Below are positions 4,831 to 6,945 of a stretch of 6,945 nt of DNA, one piece after another. Under the pieces are notes generated by a model. That model made no database searches. It saw only the letters and a program-made list of their open reading frames with translations, and was not told the origin of the DNA. Origin of the DNA: Flavobacteriales bacterium (GTDB lineage Bacteria; Bacteroidota; Bacteroidia; Flavobacteriales_D; Crocinitomicaceae); assembly GCA_018665005.1 (NCBI GenBank), contig JABJEE010000028.1:1-6945 (forward strand), read 5' to 3'. Position numbers and translations under genes: made by a program. How positions within the stretch are numbered: the first letter of the stretch is position 1; each line of letters opens with the position of its first letter.

Positions 4831-6945
4831 CAAATGGTTGATGGTGCAAAACCTATCGTTTTTTCTGAAAAAGGAGCGGGTTGTACTCCTCCCTCGACTA
4901 CAACCTATATGGAGCTCAATAATGTGAGAGCAATGATTCACACAGCGGGTAATTTATGGCAAGTTCCCGGACAGAATTATTCTCAATACGAAGTGCCCAA
5001 AAATTCCGGAATCATGGCTTTGTTTACAGCGGCATTATGGCTTGGAGGAACGGATGTAAATAATCAGTTGAAATTGGCGGCCCTCAGGTATCGGAATGGA
5101 CAAGATTATTGGACAGGCCCCTTATCCAAAGTTTATGCAGAGACCAATTATGAAACATGTGAAGCCTATGACCAACATTACATAACTACCCAAGACATGG
5201 TTAGGGAATTCGTTGCCTGGAGAGACGCAGGGATTGAAGACAATTCAAATGGAACCAATACCCAAAGTGTTTTATTTCCGGGATATGTGGTTCCTGATAT
5301 TATAAAAGACTGGCCAGCTCATGGTGATGTAAGTGCAGGTCAAGATTATTATTTGGCTCCCTTTTTTGACAATAATGAGGACGGAACTTACAATTGGGAA
5401 GATGGAGATTATCCATGGCATGATATCAACAGAACCAAAGAATGCACCGTAGATAGAACGGTTTCATTATACGGGGACCTCAATTTTTGGTGGGTCATGA
5501 ATGACAAAGGAAACATTCACACTGAAACAGGCGCAGAACCCATTGGAATGGAGATTAGGGCTCAAGCCTTTGCCTTTGCTTCTAATGATGAGGTAAATAA
5601 CATGACGTTCTATAACTATGAATTAATCAATCGTGGTACTCAAACATTATTTGATACGTATTTTGGATTTTTTACTGATGGGGCCCTTGGAGATCCTTAC
5701 GATGACTATGTGGGTTGTGATGTGAATAGAGGTTTGGCTTATTATTATAATGGAGATAATTATGACGGAGATAATAGTGGGTATTTAGGATACGGAACAT
5801 CTCCGCCAGCGGTTGGTGTCGATTTTTTTGAAGGACCTTACCAGGACAATGATGGCATTGATAACGCATTTGGAATTAATGAAAATGAGGCTCTCAACGG
5901 AATAGGGTTTGGTGATGGCGTGATAGATAATGAAAGATTCGGCATGCGAAGATTTTTATATTATTCAAATACAACCAATGGTGCGAACCCTAGTCAGACA
6001 GATCCCGTTGCCGCAGGAGATTATTATAATTACTTAAAAGGATACTGGAAGGATGGGTCGAAATTTATTTATGGTGGGAGTGGACACATTTCTGATGCGG
6101 CCGCAGACCCCAACACGCCTTGTGACTTTATGTTTCCCGGGGATACAGACCCTTTGGGTTGGGGAACCAATGGCGTGCCACAAGCACCTTGGACGGAGCA
6201 AACAAGCAACAATCCTCCCAATGACCGTCGATTTGTGCAATCAGCAGGCCCTTTTGTACTTAAGCCCGGTGCAGTAAATAATATTACCGTAGGGATAGCT
6301 TGGGCTAGAGCGTCAGGTGGAGATCCTTTTGAATCTGTCGAAGTCCTAAGAAAGGCAGATGATAAGGCACAAGCCCTTTTTGAAAATTGCTTTAAGGTAT
6401 TAGAAGGCCCGCATTCGCCAGAACTTACCATTCAAGAATTAGACAATGAGTTGGTACTGTTTTTATCTAACTCTACTTCCTCTAATAATTATCAAGAGAG
6501 TTACGAGGAGTTTGATCCATTTATCGTTGCAGAGGATGGGTCAGATAAGTACTATAAGTTTCAAGGTTATCAAGTATTTCAGGTAAGGGACAATTCAGTA
6601 TCTGTATCGGATCTCACCGATCCTGCACAATCCAGACTAGCTGCTCAATGTGATATTATCGATGGAGTTGACAGGATTATAAATTTTGGGTTTGATGATG
6701 ACCTTGGGGCTTCTATTCCAATTGAAATGGTGGATGGTTCCAATGTTGGGATTCAGCATTCGTTTAAGGTGACGACTGATTTGTTTGCCCAAGGTTCCCC
6801 TACCTTGGTAAATCACAAAACCTATTATTTTGTTGCGATTTCATACGCTTACAACAATTACAAAGAATATAATCCCAATGACCCTTTATTGCTAGATGGT
6901 CAACAGAAGCCATATATCCCATCAAGAAAGGCAGCGGTTGGTGCA
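4780..6945 (+). CDS. Large secreted Bacteroidota surface protein, probable T9SS cargo (3' end outside window)
   Basis: The frame is open to the last base, giving 722 codons from the ATG at 4780, and no stop is reached. That start gives a short canonical signal peptide: Met-Arg, a Phe-rich core, then YSAIG before Gln18. An in-frame ATG at 4747 adds 11 residues (MDHFNF...), overlaps yraN by 14 bases and makes the n-region acidic, so I prefer 4780. I recognise the conserved blocks NNVRAMI (47-53), YEVPK (70-74), LWLGG (86-90), FFEGPYQDNDGIDN (349-362), FGDGVIDNERFGMRRF (377-392), RRFVQSAGPF (483-492), ITVGIAWARA (502-511) and YYKFQGYQVFQ (591-601). These are typical of long, uncharacterised Bacteroidota exported proteins that usually end in a T9SS sorting domain. 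That domain would lie beyond the window. The region after about residue 540 looks beta-rich and FN3-like. The protein is rich in Asp, Asn, Gly and Tyr and poor in Cys, as expected for an extracellular protein. Function is unknown. Confidence 0.82.
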   Translation, partial: MRVFFIFFFGFGYSAIGQMVDGAKPIVFSEKGAGCTPPSTTTYMELNNVRAMIHTAGNLWQVPGQNYSQYEVPKNSGIMALFTAALWLGGTDVNNQLKLAALRYRNGQDYWTGPLSKVYAETNYETCEAYDQHYITTQDMVREFVAWRDAGIEDNSNGTNTQSVLFPGYVVPDIIKDWPAHGDVSAGQDYYLAPFFDNNEDGTYNWEDGDYPWHDINRTKECTVDRTVSLYGDLNFWWVMNDKGNIHTETGAEPIGMEIRAQAFAFASNDEVNNMTFYNYELINRGTQTLFDTYFGFFTDGALGDPYDDYVGCDVNRGLAYYYNGDNYDGDNSGYLGYGTSPPAVGVDFFEGPYQDNDGIDNAFGINENEALNGIGFGDGVIDNERFGMRRFLYYSNTTNGANPSQTDPVAAGDYYNYLKGYWKDGSKFIYGGSGHISDAAADPNTPCDFMFPGDTDPLGWGTNGVPQAPWTEQTSNNPPNDRRFVQSAGPFVLKPGAVNNITVGIAWARASGGDPFESVEVLRKADDKAQALFENCFKVLEGPHSPELTIQELDNELVLFLSNSTSSNNYQESYEEFDPFIVAEDGSDKYYKFQGYQVFQVRDNSVSVSDLTDPAQSRLAAQCDIIDGVDRIINFGFDDDLGASIPIEMVDGSNVGIQHSFKVTTDLFAQGSPTLVNHKTYYFVAISYAYNNYKEYNPNDPLLLDGQQKPYIPSRKAAVGA

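Noticed and set aside
6069..6431. A 120-codon open frame on the minus strand inside the secreted protein gene
   Set aside because: It lies wholly opposite conserved family blocks (RRFVQSAGPF, ITVGIAWARA) of the plus-strand gene, has no recognisable motif, and has other short open frames around it. It is a shadow of the real gene.
4780..6945. A frameshift or pseudogene in the large right-edge gene, because no stop is visible
   Set aside because: The frame is uninterrupted from 4780 to 6945, conserved blocks appear in the expected order in a single frame, and the absence of a stop is explained by the window ending.

Overview
The window looks like an ordinary chromosomal segment of a Bacteroidota bacterium, probably of the Cytophagales type. 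The DNA is AT-rich, and no clear Shine-Dalgarno sequence precedes the visible starts. The AddB-like protein lacks a recognisable Walker A and is close to the form I associate with this phylum. The large gene at the right edge belongs to a secreted protein family that I know from gliding or type IX secretion (T9SS) Bacteroidota. The order-level placement is inference from protein style, not from a marker gene.

Layout. Positions 1-78 hold the last 25 codons of an unidentified plus-strand gene. Positions 79-224 are a structured 3' region with an imperfect hairpin (90-123), a small hairpin (132-148) and a strong intrinsic terminator (177-226). Its T-tract overlaps the stop codon of the convergent minus-strand gene. 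Positions 225-4284 hold a minus-strand pair read right to left: hutI (imidazolonepropionase, histidine degradation), then 10 bases later a 935-residue AddB/RecB-like PD-(D/E)XK nuclease. Positions 4285-4391 are a divergent intergenic region containing a 9+9 bp inverted repeat almost exactly at its midpoint. On the right, in plus orientation, are a YraN/UPF0102 predicted nuclease-fold protein (4392-4760) and, immediately after or overlapping it, a large secreted protein that stays open to the window end (from 4780, or from 4747 by an alternative start).

How the genes relate. HutI and the nuclease are probably co-transcribed but have no obvious metabolic link, so the pairing is best read as housekeeping genes sharing a promoter. 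The YraN gene and the exported protein are likewise tightly spaced but functionally unrelated on present knowledge. I see no rRNA, tRNA, CRISPR array, insertion sequence, phage gene or recognisable defence system. The points most worth checking are the nuclease C-terminus, which ends just before the position where the fourth Fe-S cysteine of AddB-type nucleases is expected, the central inverted repeat between the divergent genes, and the Asp-rich, calcium-loop-like segments of the secreted protein.
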